Source: Shewanella carassii (GTDB lineage Bacteria > Pseudomonadota > Gammaproteobacteria > Enterobacterales > Shewanellaceae). Taken from it: a DNA stretch of 64,000 bases. The stretch spans positions 388,100-452,099 of the forward strand of contig NZ_NGVS01000006.1 of NCBI RefSeq assembly GCF_002777975.1. The letters run 5' to 3'. A program made the position numbers and the translations under genes. Below the pieces are notes generated by a model. It saw nothing but the letters and a program-made list of their open reading frames with translations, ran no database searches and was not told where the DNA came from. Positions 7,633 to 16,840 of the stretch are shown one piece after another (the stretch's first letter is position 1; every line of letters begins with the position of its first letter).

Positions 7633-8883
7633 ATGGCGATACTCAAATCTCTTTCCGGACGGATCTTTATGGGTCTGTTCAGCGGCCTGTTGTTGGGCTC
7701 TTTGGTGCAATATGGGCTGGGACATATCGGCTTCTTTTCCGGCACTCTGGTCGAGGTAGCCACCGCGGCAGGCACCATGTTTGTCAATATGATCATGATG
7801 CTGGTGATGCCGCTGGTGTTTGTCAGCATAGTCTGCGGTGTCTGCGAATTGCAAGATCTCAAGAGCTTCGGCCGCTTGGGTGGCAAGACCTTCAGCTTCT
7901 ATATCATCAATACTCTGGTCGCCATCCTGGCGGCGGTGTGTGTGTCACTATTGCTGCAGCCCGGTGTCGGAGTGGATATGAGTGGCGGCCAGGATATGGC
8001 CATTACCGCGACCGAGTTGCCCAATTTGATCAGCCTGATTGTCGGCATAGTGCCCAGCAACCCTGTCGATGCTTTTATGTCGGGCAACATGTTGCAAGTG
8101 ATCTTTATGGCGCTGCTGCTTGGCGGAGTTATCAAGTCGCTGGATGACGCCGGCAGTGCAGCGGTTAGAGGTTTTCAAGTCGCCAATGGGATCATGATGA
8201 AGCTCATCATGACTGTGATGCAGCTGGCGCCATTTGGGGTGTTTGCGCTGATGTTCAAACTGGGTGCCACCCTGGAAGCCAAAGTCTTTCTCAGTGTGCT
8301 GGGTTATATGGCGATTATTCTAACCATGCTGCTGCTGTGGATTTTCATTGTTTATCCTCTGGCTGTGGCTGTGTTCACCCCGGTCAGTGCCAAGAGCTTT
8401 CGTGCCAAGACCCAGGAGCAGATCCTGTTTTCTCTGTCGACTGCCAGCTCCAATGCCACCATCCCAGTGACTATGCGAACCTTGACCGAAAAGCTTGGGG
8501 TCAATAAGGCGGTCGCCGGGTTCGGTGTGCCTTTGGGTGCCACCATGAATATGGGCGGGGTGTCGATTTATATCACTATCGCCATCTTCTTTGTCGCCAA
8601 CGCCTTTGGTCAGCCAATCCCCAGCGAACAGCTGCCTACTCTGATATTCAGTATCTTTCTGCTGTCTGTGGGCGCCGGTGGGGTTCCCGGCGGCGGTATG
8701 GTGATGATAGGCGTGTTAATCCATCAACTGGGCTTACCCGTGGAAGCTTTTGCGATAGTGGCAGCGCTGGACAGAATCATAGATATGGTGTTGACTTCCT
8801 GCAATGTGGTGGGTGACGCTGCGGTGTTGACCATAGTGGACCAAACCGAGAAGGTACATCAGACAGAGGCGGTTAACGCTTAA
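7633..8883 (+). CDS. Dicarboxylate/amino acid:cation symporter (DAACS family)
   Basis: I choose the ATG at 7633, where homology to the family begins, over 7597. The 416-residue protein has the GltP/SstT fold: eight helices with two re-entrant loops. It keeps the serine-rich loop LSTASSNATIPVT (re-entrant loop 1) and the C-terminal block DRIIDMVLTSCNVVGDA. The classical NMDGT sodium and substrate motif reads NMGGV here, so the usual aspartate is lost, which resembles the SstT branch more than GltP. Family members import glutamate, aspartate, serine or dicarboxylates with sodium or protons; the substrate here is not clear. A strong terminator follows. Confidence 0.88.
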   Translation: MAILKSLSGRIFMGLFSGLLLGSLVQYGLGHIGFFSGTLVEVATAAGTMFVNMIMMLVMPLVFVSIVCGVCELQDLKSFGRLGGKTFSFYIINTLVAILAAVCVSLLLQPGVGVDMSGGQDMAITATELPNLISLIVGIVPSNPVDAFMSGNMLQVIFMALLLGGVIKSLDDAGSAAVRGFQVANGIMMKLIMTVMQLAPFGVFALMFKLGATLEAKVFLSVLGYMAIILTMLLLWIFIVYPLAVAVFTPVSAKSFRAKTQEQILFSLSTASSNATIPVTMRTLTEKLGVNKAVAGFGVPLGATMNMGGVSIYITIAIFFVANAFGQPIPSEQLPTLIFSIFLLSVGAGGVPGGGMVMIGVLIHQLGLPVEAFAIVAALDRIIDMVLTSCNVVGDAAVLTIVDQTEKVHQTEAVNA

Positions 8884-8885
8884 TA

Positions 8886-8914
8886 AAAAATCCGGCAATT
8901 TGCCGGATTTTTTA
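8886..8914. terminator. Bidirectional terminator
   Basis: Near-perfect stem AAAAATCCGGCA/TGCCGGATTTTT between the convergent symporter and ppa genes. Confidence 0.9.
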
Positions 8915-8938
8915 TGTTGCTAGCGTTGTCGCTCGGGC

Positions 8939-9466
8939 TTAGCCCTTGTAACGCTCGGCGCTTGACAGGATTTCGGCGCGGGCGGCTTCGGCGTCTTCCC
9001 AGCCATCAACTTTAACCCACTTGCCGGATTCCAGATCCTTGTAGTGTTCGAAGAACTGTTTGATCTGGGCTTTCAGCAGCTCAGGCAGATCGTTCACATC
9101 CTGGATATGACCGTATTCCTTGGAGATCTTCTCGTGTGGTACGGCAACAATCTTGGCATCTTCACCTGACTCGTCGGTCATCTTCAGTACGCCAACTGGA
9201 CGACAACGGATAACGCTGCCTGGCTGCAGTGGATACTGAGTAGGAACCAGTACGTCTACCGGATCACCATCTAGGCTCAGAGTTTGGTTCACATAGCCGT
9301 AGTTGCAAGGATAGAACATAGGCGCAGTCATCATGCGATCCACAAACAAGGCACCTGTGTCCTTGTCCACTTCATACTTGATAGGGTCGTGGTTTTGTGG
9401 GATTTCGATGATCACGTAGATGTCATCTGGCAGGGATTTGCCCGCAGGCACTGCATTTAAGCTCAT
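8939..9466 (-). CDS. ppa: Inorganic pyrophosphatase (family I)
   Basis: The 175-residue soluble protein matches the bacterial family I enzyme over its full length. It has the metal-binding signature DGDPVDVLV at residues 66-74, with aspartates 66, 68 and 71 as metal ligands. It hydrolyses pyrophosphate to two phosphates with magnesium and so drives biosynthetic reactions forward. AAGGA precedes the ATG. A clean sigma-70 promoter lies at 9531-9558, and a small hairpin (9499-9514) falls in the leader. It is a housekeeping gene and seems monocistronic. Confidence 0.98.
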   Translation of the reverse strand: MSLNAVPAGKSLPDDIYVIIEIPQNHDPIKYEVDKDTGALFVDRMMTAPMFYPCNYGYVNQTLSLDGDPVDVLVPTQYPLQPGSVIRCRPVGVLKMTDESGEDAKIVAVPHEKISKEYGHIQDVNDLPELLKAQIKQFFEHYKDLESGKWVKVDGWEDAEAARAEILSSAERYKG

Positions 9467-9530
9467 GGAAGTATCCTTAGACTGTGTATAAATCTATTTC
9501 AGGTCCGGCCTGAAGTTCAGTGTGGCGCGT

Positions 9531-9558
9531 ATTATAGCGCGATTTGACGGCTTGCCAA
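9531..9558 (-). promoter_or_regulatory. Sigma-70 promoter of ppa
   Basis: Read on the minus strand, TTGGCA (5 of 6 to consensus, 9553-9558) is separated by 16 bases from a perfect TATAAT (9531-9536). The start would fall about 55 bases before the ppa ATG. Confidence 0.75.
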
Positions 9559-9635
9559 TGAAAGGCCGCAGTCTTAAGACTAATTGCCAACAGTTCATCC
9601 CAGGCTATCTGTCTCAGGCCTTGGATTGTACCGTC

Positions 9636-9660
9636 AATTCAGGGCTGCCGACCCCGGCAG
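9636..9660 (-). other. GC-rich hairpin downstream of fbp
   Basis: GGGCTGCC pairs with GGCAGCCC just after the fbp stop codon. It lacks a T-run on either strand, so it may be a processing or pause structure rather than a true intrinsic terminator. Confidence 0.35.
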
Positions 9661-9673
9661 CCCCAAGCGGCGT

Positions 9674-10663
9674 TTAGAGTTCAGGCTCGCCGCTGTAATC
9701 CTGCTGATGGTACTCGAGGCAGGCATCGACTTCATTGGCCGAGCCCAGAATGACGGCTACCCGCTGGTGAATTTGCTCCGGCTGGATGTCGAGAATGCGC
9801 TGATAACCTGTGCTGGCCTTGCCGCCGGCCTGTTCAACCAGCAGTGCCATTGGGTTGGCTTCGTACATCAGTCTCAGCTTGTAGGGCTTATCCGGGTTCT
9901 TGTTGTCAGTTGGGTAGGTAAAGATGCCGCCGCGGCTCAATACTCTGTGCACATCGCCCACCATGGCGGCAATCCAACGCATGTTGAACGACTTCTCTCT
10001 CGGGCCTATTTTGCCGAGCAGCAGATCGGCAATATAGGTCTGCATCGGTGCTTCCCAGAATCTCTGGTTGGACATATTGATGGCAAATTCGGCGGTGTCT
10101 TTGGGAATGCTCACCGCTTCATTGGTCAACAGATACTCGCCGGTTTCCGGATTCAGGGTAAAGAGTTGTACCCCTTGGCCTGTGGTCAGGGCCAACATGG
10201 TCGATGGGCCGTAGAGCACATAGGCCGCCGCCAGTTGCTCGCTGCCTTTTTGCAAGAAACTCTGCTCGCTGATCTCTCCCTCGGGTGCCGGCAGCACAGA
10301 AAAAATGGTGCCCACCAGCGAGTTGATGTCTATGTTGGAAGAGCCGTCCAGTGGGTCGAAACACACCAGAAATTCACCGCTGTCACCGACTTCAACAATA
10401 TGATCTTCCTCTTCCGATGCCAGGGCGCGCACTGTGCTTTCGGCCTTGAGGGCATCTTTGAGCATCTCGTTGGTGATCACATCCAGTTTCTTTTGGGTCT
10501 CACCCTGAACGTTTTCCTGGGTGGTGGCACCTAGCACACCGGCCAGTGCGCCGTGTCTTACCGCCTGACTGATGGCGACTGAGCTTTGGGCCAGAGTGAG
10601 AATCAATTGGGACAAGGCTGGGGTGACAGCCTGCTGTTTGAGGGTTTGGGCCAGAGTCTGCAT
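9674..10663 (-). CDS. fbp: Fructose-1,6-bisphosphatase, class I
   Basis: The 329-residue protein is full length for class I enzymes. It contains the metal-binding signature DPLDGSSN (residues 103-110) preceded by ASEEED, and the substrate-binding block [20 protein letters not shown] near the C-terminal third. It removes the 1-phosphate from fructose 1,6-bisphosphate, the committed step of gluconeogenesis, in the cytoplasm. AAGGAA precedes the ATG. It is divergent from an S9 peptidase gene and lies upstream of ppa on the same strand with a gap of about 200 bases holding the ppa promoter, so the two are probably separate units. Confidence 0.97.
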   Translation of the reverse strand: MQTLAQTLKQQAVTPALSQLILTLAQSSVAISQAVRHGALAGVLGATTQENVQGETQKKLDVITNEMLKDALKAESTVRALASEEEDHIVEVGDSGEFLVCFDPLDGSSNIDINSLVGTIFSVLPAPEGEISEQSFLQKGSEQLAAAYVLYGPSTMLALTTGQGVQLFTLNPETGEYLLTNEAVSIPKDTAEFAINMSNQRFWEAPMQTYIADLLLGKIGPREKSFNMRWIAAMVGDVHRVLSRGGIFTYPTDNKNPDKPYKLRLMYEANPMALLVEQAGGKASTGYQRILDIQPEQIHQRVAVILGSANEVDACLEYHQQDYSGEPEL

Positions 10664-10846
10664 CTTGTTTCCTTAAAAGAGGTCTGAGCTTTTTCTGGGA
10701 CGGGATCATAACCGAGAACCGGCGATATTTCAGCGGCCAATTGCACGGGTTTGCCGATCCCTTGTCAATTGGGGCAGAATGAGGGCTGTTTTTTGGGCTG
10801 TGGCCGGATGCCGTGGCTCTTGTCTCTTATAATTCCGGAAATAATA

Positions 10847-13084
10847 ATGAAAAAAACTTGGATGGCTTCGGCGCTTATGGCGATACCTCTGACACTGGCC
10901 AGCGGCCACTCCTTCGCTCTGGAAGGTGGCAAAACGCCCTTAACGGTTGAGCGCCTCTATTCTTCACCGGCACTGGCCGGTGCCAGCCCCCGAGGGCTCA
11001 AACTCTCTCCCGACGGCAAGCGGGTCACTTACCTGGCGGGCCGTAAAGACAACCAATACTTCTACGACCTTTGGCAGATGGATGTCGCCACAGGTCAGGC
11101 CAGTCTGCTGCTGGACGCCTCCAGGCTCGAAGCCGGTGAACTTTCCGATGAAGAGAAGGCCCGTCGCGAGCGGCAGCGAGTGTATGGCCAGGGGATCATG
11201 GAATACTTCTGGGCCGACGACAGTCAGGCGTTGCTGATCCCGGCGGCCGGTAAACTCTACTACTTCAGCCTGGCCGATGCCAAGGTGACTCTGCTGCCCA
11301 CAGGGAATGCCTTTGCCACAGATGCCAAGCTGTCGCCCAAGGGCAATTTTGTCTCCTTTGTGGCCGAACAAAACCTCTATGTACTCCAGCTGAAAGATCA
11401 TAAGCTCACGGCGCTGACCCAGGATGGCGGCGGGGCCATCAAGAACGCCATGGCCGAGTTTGTGGCTCAGGAAGAGATGGACCGTATGACAGGTTACTGG
11501 TGGGCGCCGGATGAATCGGCCATCGCCTATACCCGCATCGATGAGTCGGGCGTGGCGCTGGTGACCCGCAATGAGATCTATGCCGATGGCATTAAGCTGA
11601 CCGAGCAACGTTATCCCTATGCCGGTAAGCCCAATGTTGAGATTGCCCTGGGGGTGGTGTCACTGGCGTCCGGGAAGACCCAATGGGTGGACCTCGGCAG
11701 TGAGAAAGATATCTATCTGCCGCGGGTGAAATGGCTGCCGGACAGCAAGCATTTGTCGTTTCAATGGCAGAATCGCAGTCAGCAGCAGCTGGATCTGCGT
11801 CAGGTAGACAGCCGCGAGGGCAAAGGCGCCGTGACTCTGGTTTCCGAGCGCAGCGATGCCTGGGTTAACCTCAACCACGACCTCTATTTTCTCAAGCAGC
11901 AGCCCGGTTTTATCTGGGCATCCGAGCGTGATGGCTTCAACCATATCTACTTGTTTGATGACAAGGGTAAGGTCAAGCGGCAACTGACCCAGGGGAAATG
12001 GGCGGTCGATGAGATAGAACACCTAGATGAAAAGCAGGGTTGGGTCTATTTCAGTGGCCGTAAAGACAGTGTGGTCGAGCGCCATCTGTATCGGGTCAGC
12101 CTCAATGGCGGTGAGATAGAGCGCATCAGCCGGCGTGGCGGCATGCACAATGCCGTGTTTGCCGACAAGGAATCTGTCTACCTCGACTACTTTAACAGCC
12201 TGTCGCAGCCTCCCCAGGTGAGTCTGCACAACCAAAGCGGTGAGCATCTGGCTTGGGTGGAAGAGAACGCCGTCAAGGCCGGACACCCTCTGTATGACTA
12301 TGCCGGGCTGTGGCAGTTGCCCGAGTTTGGCACCCTCAAGGCCGAAGATGGCAAGGTGCTGCAATACCGCCTGTTCAAGCCGGTGAATTTCGACAGCAAG
12401 GCCAAATACCCCGTGGTGGTACGGGTTTACGGTGGGCCTCACGCCCAGTTGGTGGTCAATAGCTGGAGTGAGCAGGATTACTATACCCAATATCTGTTGC
12501 AACAGGGCTTTGCCGTGTTTCAGCTGGATAACCGGGGCTCGGCGCATAGAGGCACGGCTTTTGAGCAGGTGATCTACCGTCATCTTGGTGACGCCGAAGT
12601 GGAAGATCAGAAGGCAGGTGTCGATTTCCTGCGCACCCTTCCCTGGGTCAAGGCCGACAGCATTGCCATCTATGGTCACAGCTATGGCGGCTATATGGCG
12701 CTGATGAGCCTGTTCAAGGCGCCCGACTACTTCAAGGCGGCCATCAGTGGCGCTCCTGTAACCGACTGGGCCCTGTACGATACCCACTATACCGAGCGCT
12801 ACCTCGGCCATCCTGACGACAACGCCAAGGGCTACGAGGCCAGCAGTGTCTTCCCCTATGTGAGCGAGTATCGTTCAGGCTTGCTGATGTATCACGGCAT
12901 GGCCGATGACAATGTATTGTTCGAGAACAGCACCCGGGTATATAAGGCGCTGCAGGATGAAGGCAAGTTGTTCCGCATGATAGATTACCCCGGCTCCAAG
13001 CACTCGATGCGGGGCGATAAGGTGCGCACTCATCTGTACCGCTCGCTGACCGATTTCCTCGAGACAGAGCTGAAAGGCAACTGA
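10847..13084 (+). CDS. Secreted S9 family peptidase (dipeptidyl peptidase IV type)
   Basis: I choose the ATG at 10847, which gives a signal peptide (MKKTWMASALMAIPLTLASG) cut near residue 24; a longer frame from 10751 has no export signal at its end. The mature protein has a beta-propeller N-terminal region (about residues 60-480) and a C-terminal alpha/beta hydrolase domain. Catalytic serine 612 lies in GHSYGG, aspartate 687 in ADDNV and histidine 719 in SKHSM. The EEMDR-like segment (QEEMDRMTGYWW) matches the substrate-anchoring glutamate region of DPP IV. It probably removes dipeptides, often X-Pro, from peptides in the periplasm. Closed by a terminator shared with the convergent antiporter. 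Confidence 0.92.
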   Translation: MKKTWMASALMAIPLTLASGHSFALEGGKTPLTVERLYSSPALAGASPRGLKLSPDGKRVTYLAGRKDNQYFYDLWQMDVATGQASLLLDASRLEAGELSDEEKARRERQRVYGQGIMEYFWADDSQALLIPAAGKLYYFSLADAKVTLLPTGNAFATDAKLSPKGNFVSFVAEQNLYVLQLKDHKLTALTQDGGGAIKNAMAEFVAQEEMDRMTGYWWAPDESAIAYTRIDESGVALVTRNEIYADGIKLTEQRYPYAGKPNVEIALGVVSLASGKTQWVDLGSEKDIYLPRVKWLPDSKHLSFQWQNRSQQQLDLRQVDSREGKGAVTLVSERSDAWVNLNHDLYFLKQQPGFIWASERDGFNHIYLFDDKGKVKRQLTQGKWAVDEIEHLDEKQGWVYFSGRKDSVVERHLYRVSLNGGEIERISRRGGMHNAVFADKESVYLDYFNSLSQPPQVSLHNQSGEHLAWVEENAVKAGHPLYDYAGLWQLPEFGTLKAEDGKVLQYRLFKPVNFDSKAKYPVVVRVYGGPHAQLVVNSWSEQDYYTQYLLQQGFAVFQLDNRGSAHRGTAFEQVIYRHLGDAEVEDQKAGVDFLRTLPWVKADSIAIYGHSYGGYMALMSLFKAPDYFKAAISGAPVTDWALYDTHYTERYLGHPDDNAKGYEASSVFPYVSEYRSGLLMYHGMADDNVLFENSTRVYKALQDEGKLFRMIDYPGSKHSMRGDKVRTHLYRSLTDFLETELKGN

Positions 13085-13114
13085 GCCAGTAAGCTGAAAT
13101 TATCTGGAAGCATA

Positions 13115-13147
13115 AAATGCCGCGCCTCATATGGCGCGGCTTTTTAT
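13115..13147. terminator. Bidirectional terminator
   Basis: GCCGCGCC/GGCGCGGC stem with ATAAAA and TTTTTAT flanks, between the convergent S9 peptidase and the antiporter. Confidence 0.9.
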
Positions 13148-14340
13148 GCTTCGCCCTCCTTGGGCAACAGGCGTCTGAGCAGCAAGGGGCCGAGCAGGGT
13201 GGTGATGGCTATCACCAACACTAATTCGGTAAATACCTTGGCCGGAATGATATCCAACTGCCGACCCACTTCAGCAAAGACCAAACCGACTTCACCTCTG
13301 GGCACCATGGCGCTGCCGACTATCAGCTTTTGCCGCCAAGTGCCGCTAACCACCAAACCGGCCGCCAGCTTGCCGATAAATGCCAATAATATCATCGACA
13401 GTAAGAGCAACAGGCTGTAGGGGCTGAGGTTCAGTTGGCTCAAGTCGAGGCTGATCCCCACATAGACAAAGAACACAGGTGCGAATACATCGGTCAGTGG
13501 CTGCATCGATTTTTCCAGCTTGTGGGTAAAGGGAAAGGGGTTTTGCAGATACTTTTGCCAGGGCCAGATAAATTGCCTTGATAGCGCCAAACCGGCGACA
13601 AAACCGCCGAGCAGCGCCGGGGCGCCGAAAAGGTGTGCCAGCCAGGAAAACAGGCAGATCAGTGTCAACATGACCACGGCTTCATAGCCGGGGGTTCTGG
13701 ATTGATAGCTGAACACCCGCAGCAGATAGACCAGCATCCTGCCAAGGGGGGGCGCCAGCAATAGAAACAGCAGCAGTAAGCCGCAGAGTTTAATGATTGC
13801 CAAGGGTGCCAACTGGCCTTCACTGGCAAAGTTGAACAACAAACTGAGCAGTATCACTCCGGCAATATCGTCGAATACCGCCGCTCCCAGAATCAAATGA
13901 CCGGCACTGGATTGTTGCTGGCCACTGTCGCTTAGTACCCTGAGAGAGATGCCTATGCTGGTTGCCGTCAGGGTACAGCCGTAGAAGAGGGCGGCAAACA
14001 GTGGCAGCTCCAACCAATAGAAGGCAGCCAGGCCGGTGAGTAGCAGAGGAGCGATTATGCCGATAATGGCTACCGCCGCCACCTGACGTCCGGCGCTGTA
14101 GAGGCGCTGTATCGAGGTTTCGGCGCCGATGGAAAATAGCAGCAGTATCACCCCGAGTTCGGCGATATTGGCCAATACCTGGGTTGGTTCCAGCCAGCCG
14201 AGCACTGAAGGGCCAAGCAACAAGCCAGCACCAATTTCCCCCACCACAGGCGGCCAGCCGATACGGTTGCAGCACTCTCCCAGCACGCGGGAGAACAGCA
14301 AGATCAGGAATAAGGCGATCAACAGACTATCCATCGACAT
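13144..14340 (-). CDS. Monovalent cation:proton antiporter (CPA2, Kef-like)
   Basis: The 398-residue protein is a membrane domain only, with about 12 to 13 helices. It shows the CPA2 blocks VGEIGAGLLLGPSVLG near residues 32-47 and the ion-binding FDDIAGVILL near 160. It lacks the C-terminal TrkA-N (RCK) domain found in KefB/KefC, so it is a short NapA or KefB-like type with unknown ion choice. GGGGGA precedes the ATG. It is divergent from a universal stress protein gene across about 210 bases, a frequent pairing in this kind of genome but not proof of shared function. Confidence 0.88.
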   Translation of the reverse strand: MSMDSLLIALFLILLFSRVLGECCNRIGWPPVVGEIGAGLLLGPSVLGWLEPTQVLANIAELGVILLLFSIGAETSIQRLYSAGRQVAAVAIIGIIAPLLLTGLAAFYWLELPLFAALFYGCTLTATSIGISLRVLSDSGQQQSSAGHLILGAAVFDDIAGVILLSLLFNFASEGQLAPLAIIKLCGLLLLFLLLAPPLGRMLVYLLRVFSYQSRTPGYEAVVMLTLICLFSWLAHLFGAPALLGGFVAGLALSRQFIWPWQKYLQNPFPFTHKLEKSMQPLTDVFAPVFFVYVGISLDLSQLNLSPYSLLLLLSMILLAFIGKLAAGLVVSGTWRQKLIVGSAMVPRGEVGLVFAEVGRQLDIIPAKVFTELVLVIAITTLLGPLLLRRLLPKEGEA

Positions 14341-14550
14341 TGAGTATCCCCCATAGGTGCAATTGTTGATCGGGATCAGTATGTACTATGCTGGCCCGGA
14401 TTAGAGTCTAAAAAATGGACAAAACCAATACTACTCCGCGTCAGCCTGTTTCGACATAGCACAATAGGTTGTTGTGCTCGGATGGTTGACATAGCTCCGA
14501 GATGTTCGGGCTTTTATAAGGGATGGTATAAAAAAATCCGGAGAAAACAA

Positions 14551-15420
14551 ATGGGTAAGCTTTTTATCATAGAACAACATGAAGATGCTCAGACTGATGC
14601 GATTGCCAAGGGACTGGAAGTAGCGGAATTACTTGGAAAGCAACCTCAAGTATTTGCTTATTGCTACGAATATTTCTCTGGTGATGAATATTATAGCCAG
14701 CGGCTTGCCGGAGCGGCCCAGCAGCGGTTGATGAAAGAAAAACAAGCCGAGGTGTCGGCCCATCTCAAGGCGTTGAACGCCGAAGATGTGCCGCTGCATA
14801 TTATCTGGAGTAAGTATCTCTACGAGCATGTCAGTAATCATGCCGCTCGCTATGGTTTTGATATGGTGGTCAAGACAGTGCACAAGAGTGAGCACTTTCT
14901 GCCGACCGATTGGCATCTTATTCGCAGCACCAAGGTGCCCCTGATGCTGCTTAGCGACAACCCGATCAAGAAGGCGTCTTGTATTCTGATGGCGGTAGAT
15001 CTCGATGCCAAGAGCGAGCAAAAACAGCGTCTCAACCGACTGGTATTACAACATGGTCGAGAGCTGGCCGAAGCCACTGGTGCCAAGTTGCATTTGGCGC
15101 ATATTATCCGGGTGCCTAAGGTTATCCGCGATCTTGAGGTGCTCAACCTGCATGAAATGGTTAAGTCGGCCTGGCGCAGACATCAGACCATGCTGGAACT
15201 GACCGGGCTTCCCAAAGAGCAGATCCATATCATTGCCGGCGATCCGGATCTCTGTCTGTATCAGTTATCCTGCAGGCTCAAGAGTGATTACCTGGTGATA
15301 GGTGCCCGTCAGCGTCAAGGGTTGATGGGGCGGATCATCGGCAATACCGCCGAGCAGATCTTGCGGCAGATCCGCAGTAATGTGCTGGTGATCCCAAGCG
15401 ATGAGGAGCAAGGCAACTGA
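14551..15420 (+). CDS. Tandem universal stress protein (UspE-like)
   Basis: The ATG at 14551 follows a good GGAG site; the longer frame from 14482 adds 23 residues of unlikely sequence. The 289-residue protein has two Usp domains, about 1-135 and 140-285. The second keeps a recognisable nucleotide-site segment (IGARQRQGLMGRIIGNTAEQIL) with a final LVIPS strand. The double-domain layout is that of UspE. Such proteins act in the cytoplasm in stress survival, motility or adhesion, usually by an unknown mechanism. It lies alone between a divergent antiporter and a convergent LysR gene. Confidence 0.85.
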   Translation: MGKLFIIEQHEDAQTDAIAKGLEVAELLGKQPQVFAYCYEYFSGDEYYSQRLAGAAQQRLMKEKQAEVSAHLKALNAEDVPLHIIWSKYLYEHVSNHAARYGFDMVVKTVHKSEHFLPTDWHLIRSTKVPLMLLSDNPIKKASCILMAVDLDAKSEQKQRLNRLVLQHGRELAEATGAKLHLAHIIRVPKVIRDLEVLNLHEMVKSAWRRHQTMLELTGLPKEQIHIIAGDPDLCLYQLSCRLKSDYLVIGARQRQGLMGRIIGNTAEQILRQIRSNVLVIPSDEEQGN

Positions 15421-15435
15421 GCCTAAATCGCCTCA

Positions 15436-16314
15436 TTATCCTCGTTTACTGAGGGCAACCAAGGCTTCGGCAGCCGGGGTCAAGGGCAGGTTATTGCGCC
15501 AAATCAGCCCCAGTTGCCAGGTGATTTCGGTTGCCATTGGCCGATAGCATAGCGTTTGTTCTCCCAGCTTGTCACATATGGGTTCTGGCAATAGTGCCAG
15601 GCCCATACCTTCCTGAACCATGGCACCGAGAAAGTCCCATTGACCGCTGCGAAAAGCGATATTCAACGTAACCCCGGCCTCGCGGCTCAGGCGGGTCAAT
15701 AACTTCGCCAGCGAAAAGTCTTCGTTATAGAGGATGAAAGGGTATTCTGCCAGATCCTGCCATTCGATGGCTTTCTTGGCCGCCAGTGGATGTCCCAGCG
15801 GTAAACAAACTTTGAGCGGATAGCCTCGCAGCGGCGACGAAGACAACTGATCGCCATGAGTGGTTGGCAATGCGGTGAAGGCGATGTCCAGGGTGTCGGC
15901 CAGCAGTGCCTGCTCGCACCCAAAGCCACCATATTCATGCATCAACAGTTTAACTGCCGGATAGGAGCGGCGAAATTCGGTCAACAGATCTATGGTTAGA
16001 CTGCTCATCATGGGGCAGACCCCTAGGCGCAGCTGGCCGGATTTGAGACCGCTCAAGTTGCTCAGCTCCTGCTCCATTCGGTGCCACTGACCTATGATCT
16101 GACAGGCGCTGGCATGAAAGATCTCGCCAGCCTGGGTCAGCTCTACTTTTTGATTGCTGCGGATCAAGAGTTGTTGCTCCAGAGTGTCTTCCAGACGCTG
16201 GATCATCTTGCTCAAGGTTGGCTGAGTCAGGTACAGGTGCTCGGCGGCTCGGGTAAAGTTACCGGTTTCCACCAGGGTCAGAAAGCAGTGTAAGGTCTTG
16301 ATTGGTACGTTCAT
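15436..16314 (-). CDS. LysR-family transcriptional regulator
   Basis: The 292-residue protein has a LysR DNA-binding domain at residues 1-60 (AAEHLYLTQPTLSKMIQRLE) and a standard effector-binding domain after it. No upstream enzyme or transporter operon reveals the target: the divergent neighbour is only a 46-codon ORF 95 bases away. The ribosome binding site is poor. The effector and regulon are unknown. Its stop lies 15 bases from the convergent Usp gene, so the two transcripts probably overlap at their ends. Confidence 0.85.
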   Translation of the reverse strand: MNVPIKTLHCFLTLVETGNFTRAAEHLYLTQPTLSKMIQRLEDTLEQQLLIRSNQKVELTQAGEIFHASACQIIGQWHRMEQELSNLSGLKSGQLRLGVCPMMSSLTIDLLTEFRRSYPAVKLLMHEYGGFGCEQALLADTLDIAFTALPTTHGDQLSSSPLRGYPLKVCLPLGHPLAAKKAIEWQDLAEYPFILYNEDFSLAKLLTRLSREAGVTLNIAFRSGQWDFLGAMVQEGMGLALLPEPICDKLGEQTLCYRPMATEITWQLGLIWRNNLPLTPAAEALVALSKRG

Positions 16315-16409
16315 GCTTATTTGGAATTCTTGCTATGGAATTAATTCATTTTACTAATAGACCTGGCGGCGTTAATTTGATCAGCGTCCCAAGTAAAGAG
16401 GAAAAGTCG

Positions 16410-16550
16410 ATGAAAGCCTATCAAGGTTTGTGGGTTAGCTCCCTGTGGCAAACTGCCACTGAAACTGAGGAACACAAGGCCAAGCCAGCCAAGGCCAAGT
16501 CCCAGAGTTTTTGGAAGCTGATGTTCCACAAAAAAGCCAAAGCAGTCTAA
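16410..16550 (+). CDS. Basic 46-residue protein of unknown function
   Basis: An AGAGGAAAAG site precedes the ATG at 16410, and a terminator follows the TAA after four bases, which supports a real, separately expressed gene. The product starts with an aromatic, tryptophan-containing segment (MKAYQGLWVSSLWQ), has a lysine/alanine/glutamate-rich middle and ends FWKLMFHKKAKAV. There is no clear membrane helix. It is divergent from a LysR regulator, which could control it. I recognise no family. Confidence 0.6.
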   Translation: MKAYQGLWVSSLWQTATETEEHKAKPAKAKSQSFWKLMFHKKAKAV

Positions 16551-16554
16551 AGTG

Positions 16555-16580
16555 ACCCGGCCCGTGCCGGGTTTCTTTTT
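16555..16580. terminator. Terminator of the 46-codon gene
   Basis: ACCCGGC/GCCGGGT stem followed by TTTCTTTTTT on the plus strand. It lies between convergent genes, but the T-run serves the plus strand best. Confidence 0.85.
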
Positions 16581-16840
16581 TATTGCAGCAGTGGATGTTC
16601 TTTGGGCAACTTGCCACTGATCCACATTACCAACCTATGTTTCATATTCGGGCCATCCTCTTTATCCAATGGCAAAGGGCCTATCAATTTGTCTTGCACC
16701 AAGAGACGATAGACACACTCAACTTTCTCTTTCTCCGGGATTTTATCTCCCAGGGGCGCGAAACCTCGTTTGAGTGAATAACCCAGGCCTATCTCCAATG
16801 CCAGTTTCAATAAGGCGGCTTCGTTCTTATGCTTTTTCAT
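16580..16840 (-). CDS. DUF5062 family protein
   Basis: The 86-residue protein matches the DUF5062 pattern seen in Shewanella and Vibrio: an N-terminal KNEAALLKLALEIGLGY helix, a CVYRLLVQDKLI segment in the middle and KHRLVMWISGKLP near the end. GGGAG lies before the ATG. It is small, soluble and probably cytoplasmic; no function is known for the family. It converges on the 46-codon gene. Confidence 0.85.
   Translation of the reverse strand: MKKHKNEAALLKLALEIGLGYSLKRGFAPLGDKIPEKEKVECVYRLLVQDKLIGPLPLDKEDGPNMKHRLVMWISGKLPKEHPLLQ

Noticed and set aside
9584..10534. A 316-codon plus-strand frame over fbp
   Set aside because: Antisense to a complete fructose-1,6-bisphosphatase gene.
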